Assembly (NCBI RefSeq): GCF_001591405.1
Contig: NZ_BCUV01000007.1
Span: 558,001-622,000, forward strand
Direction of reading: 5' to 3'
DNA length: 64,000 nt
Source: Janibacter terrae NBRC 107853
GTDB lineage: Bacteria; Actinomycetota; Actinomycetes; Actinomycetales; Dermatophilaceae
Each line of letters starts with the position of its first letter. Positions within the stretch are counted from its first letter, which is position 1. Under the pieces are notes generated by a model. That model was not told the origin of the DNA and made no database searches. It saw only the letters and a list, made by a program, of their open reading frames with translations. Positions 35,779 to 45,244 of the stretch are shown piece after piece. The position numbers and the translations under genes are program-made.

Positions 35779-38060
35779 CGGCCATGCCGGACTCCTCCCC
35801 CCAACCCCGCCCCGCGGTCGCCCCGCGGCCGACGACCGGCGACGTCTCGATCACCTCGTCCTCCCCGGGCGCCACCCCGGAGCTGCGGCCCCGGGGCTCC
35901 AACGGCCGGTTCGTCCGGGTGGTCAACGATGAGGACCCGGACACCGTCGACGCCCTCGACCTGCCCGTCGACCGGTACCTCGACCGGGAGATCAGCTGGC
36001 TGCAGTTCAACGAGCGGGTGCTCCAGCTCGCGGCGGACGAGCAGGTCCCGCTGCTCGAGCGCGCCCGCTTCCTCGCGATCTTCACGAGCAACCTCGACGA
36101 GTTCTTCATGGTCCGCGTGGCCGGGCTCAAGCGCCGCATCGCCACCGGCATCGCGGTGCGCAGCCCCTCCGGCCTCGAGCCGCGCGAGGTGCTCGAGCAG
36201 ATCTCGCGGATCGCGCACGACCTGACACGCATGCAGACCCGCATCTTCGACGAGAGCGTGCGCCCGGCCCTCGTGGAGGAGGGCATCAGCATCGTGCGCT
36301 GGAGCGAGGTCGAGGCGTCCGAGCAGGAGCGCCTGGGCGAGCTCTTCAGCGACGAGATCTACCCCGTGCTCACGCCGCTCGCGGTCGACCCGGCGCACCC
36401 CTTCCCGTACATCTCGGGGCTCTCGCTCAACCTCGCCGTGATCCTCATCAACCCCAAGACGGGCAAGGAGCACTTCGCGCGCATCAAGATGCCGCCCTCG
36501 CTCCCCCGCTTCCTCAAGGTGCGCCGCGCCCGGGCGTCGGTGACCGCCGACCTCTTCGAGGCCCGCTTCGTCCCGCTCGAGGACGTCATCGCCGCCCACC
36601 TCGACCAGCTCTTCCCGGGCATGGAGGTCCACGAGCACTACTCCTTCCGGGTCACCCGCAACGAGGACCTCGAGGTCGAGGAGGACGACGCCGAGAACCT
36701 GCTCGCCGCCCTCGAGAGGGAGCTGACCCGACGCCGCTTCGGCCCGCCGGTGCGCCTGGAGGTCGAGGAGGACCTCGACGACCACGTCATGGAGCTGCTC
36801 TCCCGCGAGCTCGGGGTCACCGAGGACGAGGTCTACCGCCTCCCCGCCCCGCTCGACCTGCGCGGTCTCAACGAGATCGCCGACATCGACCGGACCGACC
36901 TGCACTACCCCCCCTTCGTCGCCCGGACCAACGCCGACCTCGCCCCCGCCGAGTCCTCCAAGGCCGCCAACCTCATCGGCCGCATCGCCAAGCAGGACGT
37001 GCTGCTGCAGCACCCCTACGACTCCTTCTCGACGTCGGTGCAGGCCTTCATCGAGCAGGCCGCCGCCGACCCGCAGGTCCTCGCGATCAAGCAGACGCTC
37101 TACCGCACGAGCGGTGACAGCCCCGTCGTCGACGCGCTCATCGACGCCGCCGAGGCCGGCAAGCAGGTGCTCGCCGTCGTCGAGATCAAGGCGCGCTTCG
37201 ACGAGCAGAACAACATCGAGTGGGCGCGCAAGCTCGAGCACGCCGGCGTGCACGTCGTGTACGGCATCGTCGGGCTGAAGACCCACTGCAAGCTGGCGCT
37301 CGTCGTCCGGCAGGAGTCCGACGGCGTCAAGCGGTACTGCCACGTCGGCACCGGCAACTACAACCCCAAGACCGCGCGGCTCTACGAGGACTTCGGCCTG
37401 CTCACCTCCGACCCGGAGGTCGGCCAGGACCTCACCCGGTTGTTCAACCAGCTGTCCGGGCTCGCACCGCGCAGCAAGTTCAAGCGGCTGCTCGTCGCCC
37501 CGCGCAGCATCCGTGACGGGCTGCTCGAGCGGATCGAGCGGGAGATCCAGCGCCAGGGCCGCACCGGCGACGGCTACGTCGCCTTCAAGGTCAACTCGCT
37601 CGTCGACGAGAAGACGATCGACGCGCTCTACCGGGCGAGCGGCGCCGGCGTGCGCGTCGACATCTGGGTCCGCGGGATCTGCGCGATCCGACCCGGCGTC
37701 GTCGGCCTCAGCGAGAACATCACCGTGCACTCCGTCCTCGGCCGGTTCCTCGAGCACTCCCGGATCTTCCTCTTCGGCACCGGCCCCGAGCGCGAGGCGT
37801 GGATCGGCTCGGCCGACCTCATGCACCGCAACCTCGACCGCCGTGTCGAAGCGCTCGTGCGGATCAAGGAGGAGCGTCACGTCGAGCAGGTCTTCGACCT
37901 CGTCGAGCGCGGCATGTCCGGCGACTACGCGCACTGGTCCCTCGACGGTGACGGCCGCTGGCGCCGCGCGCACCTGACGGCGGACGGCGCCCCGCTGCCC
38001 GACATCCAGGCGGCCCTGATCGCCCAGCACGCCAGGCGTCGTCGCAAGGCGCGGCGCTGA
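35775..38060 (+). CDS. ppk1: Polyphosphate kinase PPK1
   Basis: A 761-residue enzyme that polymerises ATP gamma-phosphate into polyphosphate. The N-terminal domain has [17 protein letters not shown]; the core includes [50 protein letters not shown] with the autophosphorylated His, and [11 protein letters not shown]-like sequence at the end. The first 60 residues are a low-complexity tail. It overlaps mshD (ATGA). A PHO box lies immediately upstream, so it probably responds to phosphate starvation with pst and phoU. Confidence 0.95.
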   Translation: MTAMPDSSPQPRPAVAPRPTTGDVSITSSSPGATPELRPRGSNGRFVRVVNDEDPDTVDALDLPVDRYLDREISWLQFNERVLQLAADEQVPLLERARFLAIFTSNLDEFFMVRVAGLKRRIATGIAVRSPSGLEPREVLEQISRIAHDLTRMQTRIFDESVRPALVEEGISIVRWSEVEASEQERLGELFSDEIYPVLTPLAVDPAHPFPYISGLSLNLAVILINPKTGKEHFARIKMPPSLPRFLKVRRARASVTADLFEARFVPLEDVIAAHLDQLFPGMEVHEHYSFRVTRNEDLEVEEDDAENLLAALERELTRRRFGPPVRLEVEEDLDDHVMELLSRELGVTEDEVYRLPAPLDLRGLNEIADIDRTDLHYPPFVARTNADLAPAESSKAANLIGRIAKQDVLLQHPYDSFSTSVQAFIEQAAADPQVLAIKQTLYRTSGDSPVVDALIDAAEAGKQVLAVVEIKARFDEQNNIEWARKLEHAGVHVVYGIVGLKTHCKLALVVRQESDGVKRYCHVGTGNYNPKTARLYEDFGLLTSDPEVGQDLTRLFNQLSGLAPRSKFKRLLVAPRSIRDGLLERIEREIQRQGRTGDGYVAFKVNSLVDEKTIDALYRASGAGVRVDIWVRGICAIRPGVVGLSENITVHSVLGRFLEHSRIFLFGTGPEREAWIGSADLMHRNLDRRVEALVRIKEERHVEQVFDLVERGMSGDYAHWSLDGDGRWRRAHLTADGAPLPDIQAALIAQHARRRRKARR

Positions 38061-38062
38061 GG

Positions 38063-39019
38063 ATGGCCACGGTCCTGGCCGCGGGCACCCTGCCGTGGCG
38101 ACGGCGTCGTGGGCAGCTGCAGCTGGCCCTCGTCCACCGGCCGCGCTACGACGACTGGTCGTGGGCCAAGGGCAAGCTCGACCCCGGCGAGACCTTCCCC
38201 GTCGCCGCGGCCCGGGAGACGCTCGAGGAGACGGGCCTGCGCGTCCGGCTCGGGCACCCGCTGCCGACGACGACGTACACGGTGCTCTCCGGTCGCCTAC
38301 CCGCGGTCAAGGAGGTGCGCTACTGGGCCGCCGAGGTCACCGGCGGTGACGGCGGGCTCGTCCACGAGGTCGACGAGGTCGCCTGGCTCGAGGCCACCGG
38401 GGCCCGGGACCGGCTGACCTACGGCCGCGACCGTGCGCAGGTCGAGGCCATCATCGCCGCGGACGCCGCAGGCAACCTCTCGACGTGGCCGCTCGCGCTG
38501 CTCCGGCATGCCAAGGCCCGCCCCCGGTCCTCCTGGGACGACAGCGACTGGCTGCGCCCGCTCGACGACCACGGGCGCGAGCAGGCCGCCGACCTCGTGC
38601 CACTGCTCGCCGGGTTCGGCATCGAGCGGCTCGTGAGCAGCCCCTCGACCCGGGCGAGCGAGACCCTCGCCCCCTATGCCACCGCGACGGGCAGCAGGCT
38701 GCGGCTCAAGCCCGGCCTCTCCGAGGAGGGGCACGCGCAGGACCCGAGCCGCGCGGCGCACCACCTGGACCGACTCCTCGAGCGCGGGGTGCCGGCGGCG
38801 CTGTGCAGCCACGGGCCGGTGCTCCCGGACCTCGTGGGCCTGCTGCGCGAACGGGTCGACCCCACCTTCGCCCCGGGACTCGTCGCCCGCTCGGTCATCG
38901 ACGACGTCCTCGCGCGGGGACTGGCCAAGGGCGAGGCGCTCATCGCGCACGTCGTCGGCACCGGGCCGCAGGCCCGGATCATCGCCGCGGAGCGCCACCA
39001 CCCGCTCGACCGCGGCTGA
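38063..39019 (+). CDS. Nudix hydrolase fused to a histidine phosphatase (MutT1-like)
   Basis: A 318-residue two-domain protein. Residues 1-140: Nudix domain with the box starting GKLDPGETFPVAAARETLEE followed by TGL. Residues about 150-300: phosphoglycerate-mutase-like domain with LLRHAKARPR, LVSSPSTRASETL and CSHGPVLP. This fusion is the mycobacterial MutT1 layout, which hydrolyses 8-oxo-GTP/dGTP or diadenosine polyphosphates. It follows ppk by 2 nt, as it often does in actinobacteria, linking polyphosphate and nucleotide clean-up. Confidence 0.9.
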   Translation: MATVLAAGTLPWRRRRGQLQLALVHRPRYDDWSWAKGKLDPGETFPVAAARETLEETGLRVRLGHPLPTTTYTVLSGRLPAVKEVRYWAAEVTGGDGGLVHEVDEVAWLEATGARDRLTYGRDRAQVEAIIAADAAGNLSTWPLALLRHAKARPRSSWDDSDWLRPLDDHGREQAADLVPLLAGFGIERLVSSPSTRASETLAPYATATGSRLRLKPGLSEEGHAQDPSRAAHHLDRLLERGVPAALCSHGPVLPDLVGLLRERVDPTFAPGLVARSVIDDVLARGLAKGEALIAHVVGTGPQARIIAAERHHPLDRG

Positions 39020-39074
39020 GCCCCCTTCGTCCCGCTCGGGAACACGAGGGCGCCCGTCGCGGTTACCCTTGGGC

Positions 39075-39162
39075 AGTGCACCGGGTCGCGGTAGCCCCGG
39101 GTCCCAAAATTCGCCGCCACGAGCGGCCGTGCGCCGTGAGGCGCTTCCCGACCCGGTGCACT
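39075..39162 (+). ncRNA. Candidate structured RNA upstream of the Pit genes
   Basis: A perfect 14-bp outer stem (39075-39088 with 39149-39162) encloses two inner hairpins: GCCGC-CACGA-GCGGC (39113-39127) and GCGCC-GTGA-GGCGC (39131-39144, a GNRA-type loop). TACCCT (39065-39070) is a plausible -10 whose start site would fall at the base of the outer stem. It lies in the 242-bp gap between the Nudix gene and the DUF47-pit operon. It could be a small RNA or the 5' leader of the phosphate transporter operon. No known RNA family was recognised, and the -35 is poor. Confidence 0.4.
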
Positions 39163-39261
39163 CCTCGTCCGTCTGGATGAACGGCCGATGACGCGCACGT
39201 GACAGATCGGTCCTACGCTGGGGGCGACCTTCCCACCCTCACGAACCGGAGTCTGACGCCC

Positions 39262-39888
39262 GTGGGCTTCTTCCGACCGTCCTCCCGGGACGACGCGTTC
39301 TTCCAGCTCCTCGCCGACAGCGCCCACCAGGCCGTCGCCGCCGCAGAGGTCCTCACCGAGCTGCTGGCCTCCGACGCCGCCGGGCGCGAGGTGATCCTCC
39401 CTCGGCTCAAGGACATCGAGCACAAGGCGGACGAGGCGACCCACGCCATCATCCACAAGGTCAACTCGAGCTTCGTCACCCCCTTCGACCACGGTGACAT
39501 CGTCGAGCTCGCAGCCTCCCTCGACGACTGCACCGACGCCCTGGAGCAGGTCGGTCAGATGGTCGTGCTCTACCGCATGGACGGCCTCATGCCCGACGTC
39601 ACGCGGCAGCTCGAGGTCATCACGCGGATGGCCGCGCTCACGGCCGAGACCATGCCGCGGCTGGCCACGATGAAGGAACTGCCCGAGTACTGGGTGGAGA
39701 TCAACCGCCTGGAGAACGAGGGCGATGTCATCCACCGCACGCTGCTGCGCGACCTCTTCGGCGGCGCGGTCACCGACCCCATCGAGGTGATCAAGCACAA
39801 GGACATCATCGAGCGGCTCGAGCAGGCGGCCGACGCCTTCGAGACCGTCGCCCACCGGGTCGAGACCATCGCCATCAAGGAGTCCTGA
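39262..39888 (+). CDS. PhoU-like DUF47 Pit accessory protein
   Basis: A 208-residue helical protein of the DUF47/PhoU-like family (FRPSSRDDAFFQLLADSAHQAV, IEHKADEATHAII, INRLENEGDVIHRTLLRDLF, IIERLEQAADAFETVAHRVE). Such proteins accompany Pit transporters and regulate them. The GTG at 39262 was chosen (start of MGFFRPSS); longer upstream starts are possible. CCGGAG is about 13 nt upstream. pit starts 6 nt after the stop. Confidence 0.9.
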   Translation: MGFFRPSSRDDAFFQLLADSAHQAVAAAEVLTELLASDAAGREVILPRLKDIEHKADEATHAIIHKVNSSFVTPFDHGDIVELAASLDDCTDALEQVGQMVVLYRMDGLMPDVTRQLEVITRMAALTAETMPRLATMKELPEYWVEINRLENEGDVIHRTLLRDLFGGAVTDPIEVIKHKDIIERLEQAADAFETVAHRVETIAIKES

Positions 39889-39893
39889 CCCTC

Positions 39894-40895
39894 GTGGAGT
39901 GGCTCCCCGTCGCGCTCGTCACCCTCCTGGCGATGGGCTTCAACTACACCAACGGTTTCCACGACGCCGCCAACGCGATCGCGACGTCGGTCTCGACGCG
40001 GGCCCTCACGCCGCGGGCCGCGCTCGCCATGGCGGCCGTGGCCAACCTCTTCGGCGCCTTCTTCGGCGCCAAGGTCGCCGAGACGGTCGGCAACGGCATC
40101 ATCGACGCCCCCGACGGGCACCTCGGTCTCGTCCTGTGCGGTGCGGCGCTGCTCGGCGCCATCGGCTGGAACCTGCTCACCTGGTGGTTCGGACTCCCCT
40201 CGTCCTCGTCGCATGCCCTCATCGGCGGCCTCGGCGGCGCGGCGCTGGCAGCCGGTGCCACGGTGAAGTGGGCCGGCATCCTCGAGAAGGTCATCATCCC
40301 GATGCTCATCTCACCCGTCGTCGGCGTCATCCTCGGCTTCTGCGTCATGAAGGTGATCCTGCGGATCTTCCACGACGCGAACCCCGGGCGCACCAAGCGC
40401 GGCTTCCGCATGGCCCAGACCGCCTCGGCGGCCGCGATGGCCTTCGGCCACGGCATGCAGGACGCGGCCAAGACGGCCGGAGTCGTCGTCCTCGCCCTCA
40501 CCGTCGCCGGCTACCAGCCGGGCGGCGACCACAGCATCCCCCTGTGGGTCCTCGTCATGTCGGCCGTCGTCATCTCCCTCGGCACCTACGCCGGCGGGTG
40601 GCGCATCATGCGCACGCTCGGGCGCGGCATCATCCACCTCGACCCGCCGCAGGGCTTCGCCGCCGAGGTCACCGCGGCGTCGATCCTCTACGTCGCGACG
40701 ATGCTCCGGGCACCGATCTCGACGACCCACGCGATCACCTCGGCCATCATGGGCGTCGGGGCGACGAAGTCCCTCAAGGCCGTCCGGTGGGGGGTCGCCA
40801 AGAACATCGTCGGCGCCTGGATCTTCACCTTCCCGGGCGCGGGAGCCCTGGCCGCCGTGTGCATGTGGGTGCTCAGCCGCGCGTTCGGCGTCTGA
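39894..40895 (+). CDS. pit: Low-affinity inorganic phosphate transporter Pit
   Basis: A 333-residue polytopic membrane protein of the PiT family with about ten hydrophobic segments and the two family signatures: GFNYTNGFHDAANAIATSVST at the start (split across the first helix) and FGHGMQDAAKT in the middle, followed by LGTYAGGWRIMRTLG. It imports metal-phosphate complexes with protons at higher phosphate. It shares an operon with the DUF47 protein and converges with pstB. Confidence 0.94.
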   Translation: MEWLPVALVTLLAMGFNYTNGFHDAANAIATSVSTRALTPRAALAMAAVANLFGAFFGAKVAETVGNGIIDAPDGHLGLVLCGAALLGAIGWNLLTWWFGLPSSSSHALIGGLGGAALAAGATVKWAGILEKVIIPMLISPVVGVILGFCVMKVILRIFHDANPGRTKRGFRMAQTASAAAMAFGHGMQDAAKTAGVVVLALTVAGYQPGGDHSIPLWVLVMSAVVISLGTYAGGWRIMRTLGRGIIHLDPPQGFAAEVTAASILYVATMLRAPISTTHAITSAIMGVGATKSLKAVRWGVAKNIVGAWIFTFPGAGALAAVCMWVLSRAFGV

Positions 40896-40923
40896 GCCCG
40901 CCACCCGGGCGAGGAGACGACGA

Positions 40924-40961
40924 ACGGCCGGCGGATCCCCCCTGTCGGGTCCGCCGGCCGT
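40924..40961. terminator. Hairpin between convergent pit and pstB
   Basis: Arms ACGGCCGGCGGA-CCC and GGGTCCGCCGGCCGT pair with one bulged T and a short loop. It lies 29 nt after the pit stop and 34 nt after the pstB stop, so it can terminate both convergent operons. Confidence 0.7.
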
Positions 40962-40994
40962 CGCCGTTCCCCCTCGTGACGAAGGGGAGGTCGC

Positions 40995-41774
40995 TCACCC
41001 GAAGCGGCCGGAGATGTAGTCCTCGGTCGCCTTCTGGCCCGGGTTGTTGAAGATCTTCTGCGTGTCGTCGAACTCGACGAGCTGCCCCGGCTTGCCGGTG
41101 CCCTCGATGTTGAAGAAGCCGGTCCGGTCGGACACGCGCGCGGCCTGCTGCATGTTGTGCGTCACGATGACGATCGTGTAGTTCTCCTTGAGCTCGGTGA
41201 TCAGGTCCTCGATCGCGAGCGTGGAGATGGGGTCGAGCGCCGAGCAGGGCTCGTCCATGAGGACGACCTCGGGCCGGACCGCGATGGTGCGGGCGATGCA
41301 CAGTCGCTGCTGCTGGCCGCCGGACAGGCCGGAGCCGGGCTTGTCGAGGCGGTCCTTGACCTCGTTCCACAGGTTGGCGCCGCGCAGGCTGGACTCCACG
41401 AGCGCATCGGCGTCCGATCGCTTGATGCGCTTGTTGTTGAGCTTGACGCCCGCGAGGACGTTCTCCTTGATCGACATCGTCGGGAAGGGGTTGGGCTTCT
41501 GGAAGACCATGCCGACCTTGCGGCGGACCATGACCGGGTCGACGCCCTTGGCGTAGAGGTTCTCCCCGTCGACGATGACCTCGCCGTCGACGTGGGCACC
41601 CGGGATGACCTCGTGCATCCGGTTGAGCGAGCGGAGGAAGGTCGACTTGCCACAGCCCGAGGGACCGATGAGGGCGGTCACCGAGCGGGGCTCGATGGTG
41701 ACGGACACGTCCTTCACGGCGAGGAAGTCGCCGTAGTAGATGTCGAGGTTCTTGACGTCGATGCGCTTGGACAC
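40995..41774 (-). CDS. pstB: Phosphate ABC transporter ATP-binding protein
   Basis: A 259-residue ATPase: Walker [11 protein letters not shown]-loop [12 protein letters not shown] (the PstB-specific FQKPNPFP), signature [17 protein letters not shown], Walker [12 protein letters not shown] and H-loop VTHNM. It powers high-affinity phosphate import by PstSCA. The order pstS-pstC-pstA-pstB is normal and pstB is last. phoU is at 21.7 kb, not at the end of this operon. Confidence 0.96.
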   Translation of the reverse strand: MSKRIDVKNLDIYYGDFLAVKDVSVTIEPRSVTALIGPSGCGKSTFLRSLNRMHEVIPGAHVDGEVIVDGENLYAKGVDPVMVRRKVGMVFQKPNPFPTMSIKENVLAGVKLNNKRIKRSDADALVESSLRGANLWNEVKDRLDKPGSGLSGGQQQRLCIARTIAVRPEVVLMDEPCSALDPISTLAIEDLITELKENYTIVIVTHNMQQAARVSDRTGFFNIEGTGKPGQLVEFDDTQKIFNNPGQKATEDYISGRFG

Positions 41775-41798
41775 GGTGGGATCCTTATCTGGTGGCCG

Positions 41799-42860
41799 TC
41801 AGCGACCGGTCTTGGGGGCGAAGAACTTGGAGATGAGGCGGGCCACGACGTTGAGCAGCATGACGATCGCCATGAGGACCAGGGCCGCGGTCCACGCGGC
41901 GGCCAGGCTGTCCTCCTTGTTGGTGCCGGGGTTCGCGTACGAGCTGTAGGCGAAGAGCGGCAGCGCGGACATCGACCCCTCGAAGGGATTGAAGTTCACG
42001 GCCTTGGCCGCGCCCATGGTGATGAGGAGCGGGGCGGTCTCGCCCATGACGCGGGCGATGGCCAGGGTGATGCCCGTGGCCAGGCCGGCGACGGCCGTCG
42101 GCAGGACGACCTTGACGATCGTCAGCCACTTCGAGACGCCCAGGGCGTAGCTCGCCTCGCGCAGCTCGTTGGGGACCAGGCGCAGCATCTCCTCGCTCGA
42201 GCGCACGACGGTCGGGATCATCAGCACGGAGAGCGCGACGGCACCGACGATGCCGGCCTGGTAGGCGACGTCCTGGAGCAGCCAGGTGAACAGGCCGATC
42301 GCGAACAGTCCGGCGACGATCGACGGGATGCCCGTCATGACGTCGACGAAGAAGGTCAGGCCCCGGGAGATGAGGCTCTTGTTGCCGTACTCGGTGAGGT
42401 AGATCGCGGCGAACAGCCCGATCGGCACCGAGATGAGGGTCGCGATGCCCGTGGTGATGAGCGTGCCGATGATCGCGTGGTACGCACCACCGATCTCGCC
42501 GGAACCGACGCCACGCATGGAGAAGGTGAAGAACTCGACGTCGAGACGGTCGAGGCCCTTGGACAGGATCGTCCAGATCACCGACAGCAGCGGGATCATC
42601 GCCAGCAGGAAGGTCGTCGTCACGACGCCGGTGACGAGCCGGTCGGTCGCGTGCCGCGGACCCTCGACGGCCCGGGCCGCGACGTAGATGACGACGCAGT
42701 AGACGAGCGCGCCGACGAGGACGACGCTCAGCGGGTTGAGCGCCCCGAGGACCGCCATGAGCGCGATGGCCGCGACGGCCGAGCCGCCGAGGATCGCCCA
42801 GCGCACGGGCTGCTCCAGGCGCCCCTCTGCGTGGACGTCGTCGTGGGTCGTCGTGGTCAT
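41799..42860 (-). CDS. pstA: Phosphate ABC transporter permease PstA
   Basis: A 353-residue permease with two or three hydrophobic segments before the conserved domain, then about six membrane helices and the EAA-like coupling loop (SVLMIPTVVRSSEEMLRLVPNELREASYALG). TGIPSIVAGLFAIG and PLLITMGAA are typical PstA segments. The start ATG overlaps the pstC stop by one base (TGATG). An extended N-terminal region (about 80 residues) precedes the standard permease domain. Confidence 0.93.
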   Translation of the reverse strand: MTTTTHDDVHAEGRLEQPVRWAILGGSAVAAIALMAVLGALNPLSVVLVGALVYCVVIYVAARAVEGPRHATDRLVTGVVTTTFLLAMIPLLSVIWTILSKGLDRLDVEFFTFSMRGVGSGEIGGAYHAIIGTLITTGIATLISVPIGLFAAIYLTEYGNKSLISRGLTFFVDVMTGIPSIVAGLFAIGLFTWLLQDVAYQAGIVGAVALSVLMIPTVVRSSEEMLRLVPNELREASYALGVSKWLTIVKVVLPTAVAGLATGITLAIARVMGETAPLLITMGAAKAVNFNPFEGSMSALPLFAYSSYANPGTNKEDSLAAAWTAALVLMAIVMLLNVVARLISKFFAPKTGR

Positions 42861-43813
42861 CAGTTGGCTCCTGAGAACTCGGAACGGCGGGAGATGATCC
42901 ACCGGGCGAACATGTTGACGAGGAAGGTGACGACGAAGAGGGCGAGACCCGAGACGAAGAGGGTGCTGCGCTCGACACCGAAGGACTCGGGGAAGTTCAG
43001 CGCGATGTCACCGGCGATGGTGCCCGGCGTGTTGGACGTGAGCAGCTCCCAGGAGTAACCGCCGCCGCTCGCCGAGAGGATGATCGCGACGGCCATCGTC
43101 TCGCCGAGCGCGCGGCCGAGGCCGAGCATGGCGCCGGAGATGACGCCGGACTTGCCGAAGGGGATGACCGTCTGGCGGATCATCTCCCAACGGGTGGCAC
43201 CCAGGGCAAGCGAGGCCTCCTCGTGCAGGCGCGGGGTCTGGAGGAAGACCTCGCGGTTCACGGCCGTCATGATCGGCAGGATCATGATCGCCAGGACGAT
43301 GCCGATCATGAGCATCGTGCGGCCGGTGGTGGTGACGGATTCACCGGAGAAGAGCGGGATGAACCCCAGCTTGTCGAAGAGGAACTCGAAGACCGGCACG
43401 GCGCTGCCGGCGATCTGCATGCCCCACAGGCCGAAGATGATCGAGGGCACGGCCGCGAGGAGGTCGACGACGTAGCCCAGGCCGGCGGCGAGCCGCCGCG
43501 GCGCGTAGTGGCTGATGAAGAGCGCGATGCCGACCGACAGCGGCAGCGCGATGAGCAGCGCGATGACCGCCGAGAGCAGGGTGCCGAAGATCAGTGGCCC
43601 GACGTAGCTGATCAGGCCGTTGCCACCGCGGACCTCGCTCGGGTCGGCGACGATCGCGTCCTTGGCGCCGAAGAACAGGAAGGCCGTGACGCCGACGAGG
43701 ACGGCGAGGATCACGATGCCGGCGGAGAAGGACAGCGCACTGAAGATGCTGTCCCCGTAGCGCCGGCCTGACGTCAGGCCGGACGAGTTCTGGTCCACGG
43801 AGGTGCTGGTCAC
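42860..43813 (-). CDS. pstC: Phosphate ABC transporter permease PstC
   Basis: A 317-residue permease with a short basic N-terminus, about six membrane helices and the coupling loop VNREVFLQTPRLHEEASLALGATRWEMIRQTVIPF. AVPSIIFGLWGMQI and LGRALGETMAVAIIL are PstC-type segments. It starts at GTG with CAGGAG 5 nt upstream. A hairpin separates it from pstS, and its stop overlaps the pstA start. Confidence 0.94.
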   Translation of the reverse strand: MTSTSVDQNSSGLTSGRRYGDSIFSALSFSAGIVILAVLVGVTAFLFFGAKDAIVADPSEVRGGNGLISYVGPLIFGTLLSAVIALLIALPLSVGIALFISHYAPRRLAAGLGYVVDLLAAVPSIIFGLWGMQIAGSAVPVFEFLFDKLGFIPLFSGESVTTTGRTMLMIGIVLAIMILPIMTAVNREVFLQTPRLHEEASLALGATRWEMIRQTVIPFGKSGVISGAMLGLGRALGETMAVAIILSASGGGYSWELLTSNTPGTIAGDIALNFPESFGVERSTLFVSGLALFVVTFLVNMFARWIISRRSEFSGAN

Positions 43814-43863
43814 GAGCTCCTGCTGCTTCCTTCAGGGGGAGGGTGAGACGTGCGGGCGACAGA

Positions 43864-43906
43864 CCGATCGGCCCTGTGACTGCTCAGCAGCCACAGGGCC
43901 GATCGG
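43864..43906 (-). terminator. Hairpin between pstS and pstC (attenuator or mRNA stabiliser)
   Basis: Arms CCGATCGGCCCTGTG (43864-43878) and CACAGGGCCGATCGG (43892-43906) are perfectly paired, with a small inner stem. It lies just beyond the pstS stop and before the pstC start. Such hairpins typically let the abundant binding protein be made in excess over the membrane subunits. Confidence 0.7.
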
Positions 43907-43929
43907 AGACGACCCTGGGGTCACGCTAG

Positions 43930-45048
43930 TCAGTCGGTCGTGATCTGGCCCAGCGCGTCGGTGGCGTTCTTGGACGCGGTCTCGCTCAGCGGGGCCGAAC
44001 CGGCCGCCTCGGAGGCGGCCGCCTGGCCGTCCTCGGACACGGCGTACTCGAGGTAGGACTTGACGGTGCCCGCGACCTCGGGGTCCTCGTAGTCCGTGCA
44101 GGCGACGGCGTAGGAGACCAGGACGACCGGGTAGACGCCCTCGCCCGCGTTGCCGCGGTCCAGCTTGACGGCGTAGTTGGTCTTGCTCGCCTCGTCGACG
44201 CGCTTGGCGCTCTCGAGGATCTTGGCGGCGGCCTCGGGGCTGTACTCGATGTACTCCTCGCCGGCCTTGATCTTGGCGGCCTTGAGGTCACCGATCTGCG
44301 AGGCGTCGGCGTAGCCGATGTTGCCCTCGCCCGCGCCGATGGTGTCGACGACACCGGACGTGCCCTTGGCGGCCTCGCCACCCTTGATGGGCCAGACGTC
44401 CTCGGGCTCGTGCTTCCAGTTCTCCGGGGCGGCCTCGGCCAGGTAGGAGGAGAAGTTCTTCGAGGTGCCGGACTCGTCCGAGCGGTTGACCGGGGTGATC
44501 TTGGTGTCGGGGAGCTCGACGCCCTCGTTCTCCTTGGCGATCGCCGGGTCGTCCCACGTCTTGATCTTGCCGGAGAAGATGTCGGCGATGACGTCGGCGC
44601 TGAGGTTGAGGCTGTCGACGCCCTTGAGGTTGTAGGCGACGGCGATCGGCGAGACGTAGACCGGGAACTGGATGGTCTCGCCGGTGCAGCCCTTGTCCTT
44701 GGCGGAGGCCATCTCCTCGTCGTCCATGGCCGAGTCGGTGCCGGCGAAGTCCACGGCGCCGTTGATGAACTTCTCACGGCCGGTGCCGGAGCCGTCGGGG
44801 GCGTACTCGACGGTGGCGTCGGGGGCCTCCTCGGTGAACTTGGCGATCCACTCGTTCTGGGCCTTCTCCATGGAGCTGGCGCCGGCGCCCTTGATCGAGC
44901 CGACGGCGGAAGAGCCTTCGCCCTCGCTGGAGCCGGAGGTGGAGTCGTTGCCGCCCTCGTTGCCCGCGCCACACGCGGCCATCGAGAACGAGAGTGCAAG
45001 AGCAGCGGTGGCGGTCAGGACCTTGCGGCTGCGGGTGGAGCGAATCAC
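43930..45048 (-). CDS. pstS: Phosphate-binding lipoprotein
   Basis: A 372-residue substrate-binding lipoprotein. Lipobox with Cys26 (SMAAC), then a Gly/Ser linker and the PstS fold: GAGASSMEKAQNEWIAKF, GSGTGREKFINGAVDFAGTDSAM, PVNRSDESGTSKNFSSYL with the phosphate-contacting Arg/Ser/Asp. It delivers phosphate to PstCA. The GTG start at 45048 has AGAGAGG upstream. A PHO box lies about 115 bp before the start. Confidence 0.95.
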   Translation of the reverse strand: MIRSTRSRKVLTATAALALSFSMAACGAGNEGGNDSTSGSSEGEGSSAVGSIKGAGASSMEKAQNEWIAKFTEEAPDATVEYAPDGSGTGREKFINGAVDFAGTDSAMDDEEMASAKDKGCTGETIQFPVYVSPIAVAYNLKGVDSLNLSADVIADIFSGKIKTWDDPAIAKENEGVELPDTKITPVNRSDESGTSKNFSSYLAEAAPENWKHEPEDVWPIKGGEAAKGTSGVVDTIGAGEGNIGYADASQIGDLKAAKIKAGEEYIEYSPEAAAKILESAKRVDEASKTNYAVKLDRGNAGEGVYPVVLVSYAVACTDYEDPEVAGTVKSYLEYAVSEDGQAAASEAAGSAPLSETASKNATDALGQITTD

Positions 45049-45163
45049 GTCTGTCGAACCTCTCTGGAGGGGTGGGACACGGACGCGCGACGAGGGCAGC
45101 CCGCCGCGACCGCCGTGGTCGTACGTCCCGAAGGTAGGTAGCCCCGGTGTCCGGCCGGCTCGC

Positions 45164-45185
45164 AAACGGTGAACAGTTGGTGAAC
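45164..45185 (-). promoter_or_regulatory. PHO box upstream of pstS
   Basis: On the minus strand, GTTCACCAACT and GTTCACCGTTT are exactly adjacent 11-nt units, the best PHO-box match in the window. TACCTT (45136-45131) lies about 27 bp downstream as a candidate -10. This strongly suggests phosphate control of pstSCAB by the RegX3/PhoP-like regulator. Confidence 0.75.
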
Positions 45186-45244
45186 CACATCTGCACAGTG
45201 CCCGCTGGAGTCGCGCGCCCGCCGATCTCGGGATAGACAGCCGA

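Noticed and set aside
35757-38030. 757-residue minus-strand reading frame
   Set aside because: It is the complement of ppk1, whose PPK motifs are unmistakable; the antisense product is Arg/Asp/Glu/Gly/Val-rich with no family features.
39075-39162. Guanidine-II (mini-ykkC) riboswitch
   Set aside because: One loop contains ACGA, but the second hairpin has GTGA, and the outer 14-bp stem is not part of that class.
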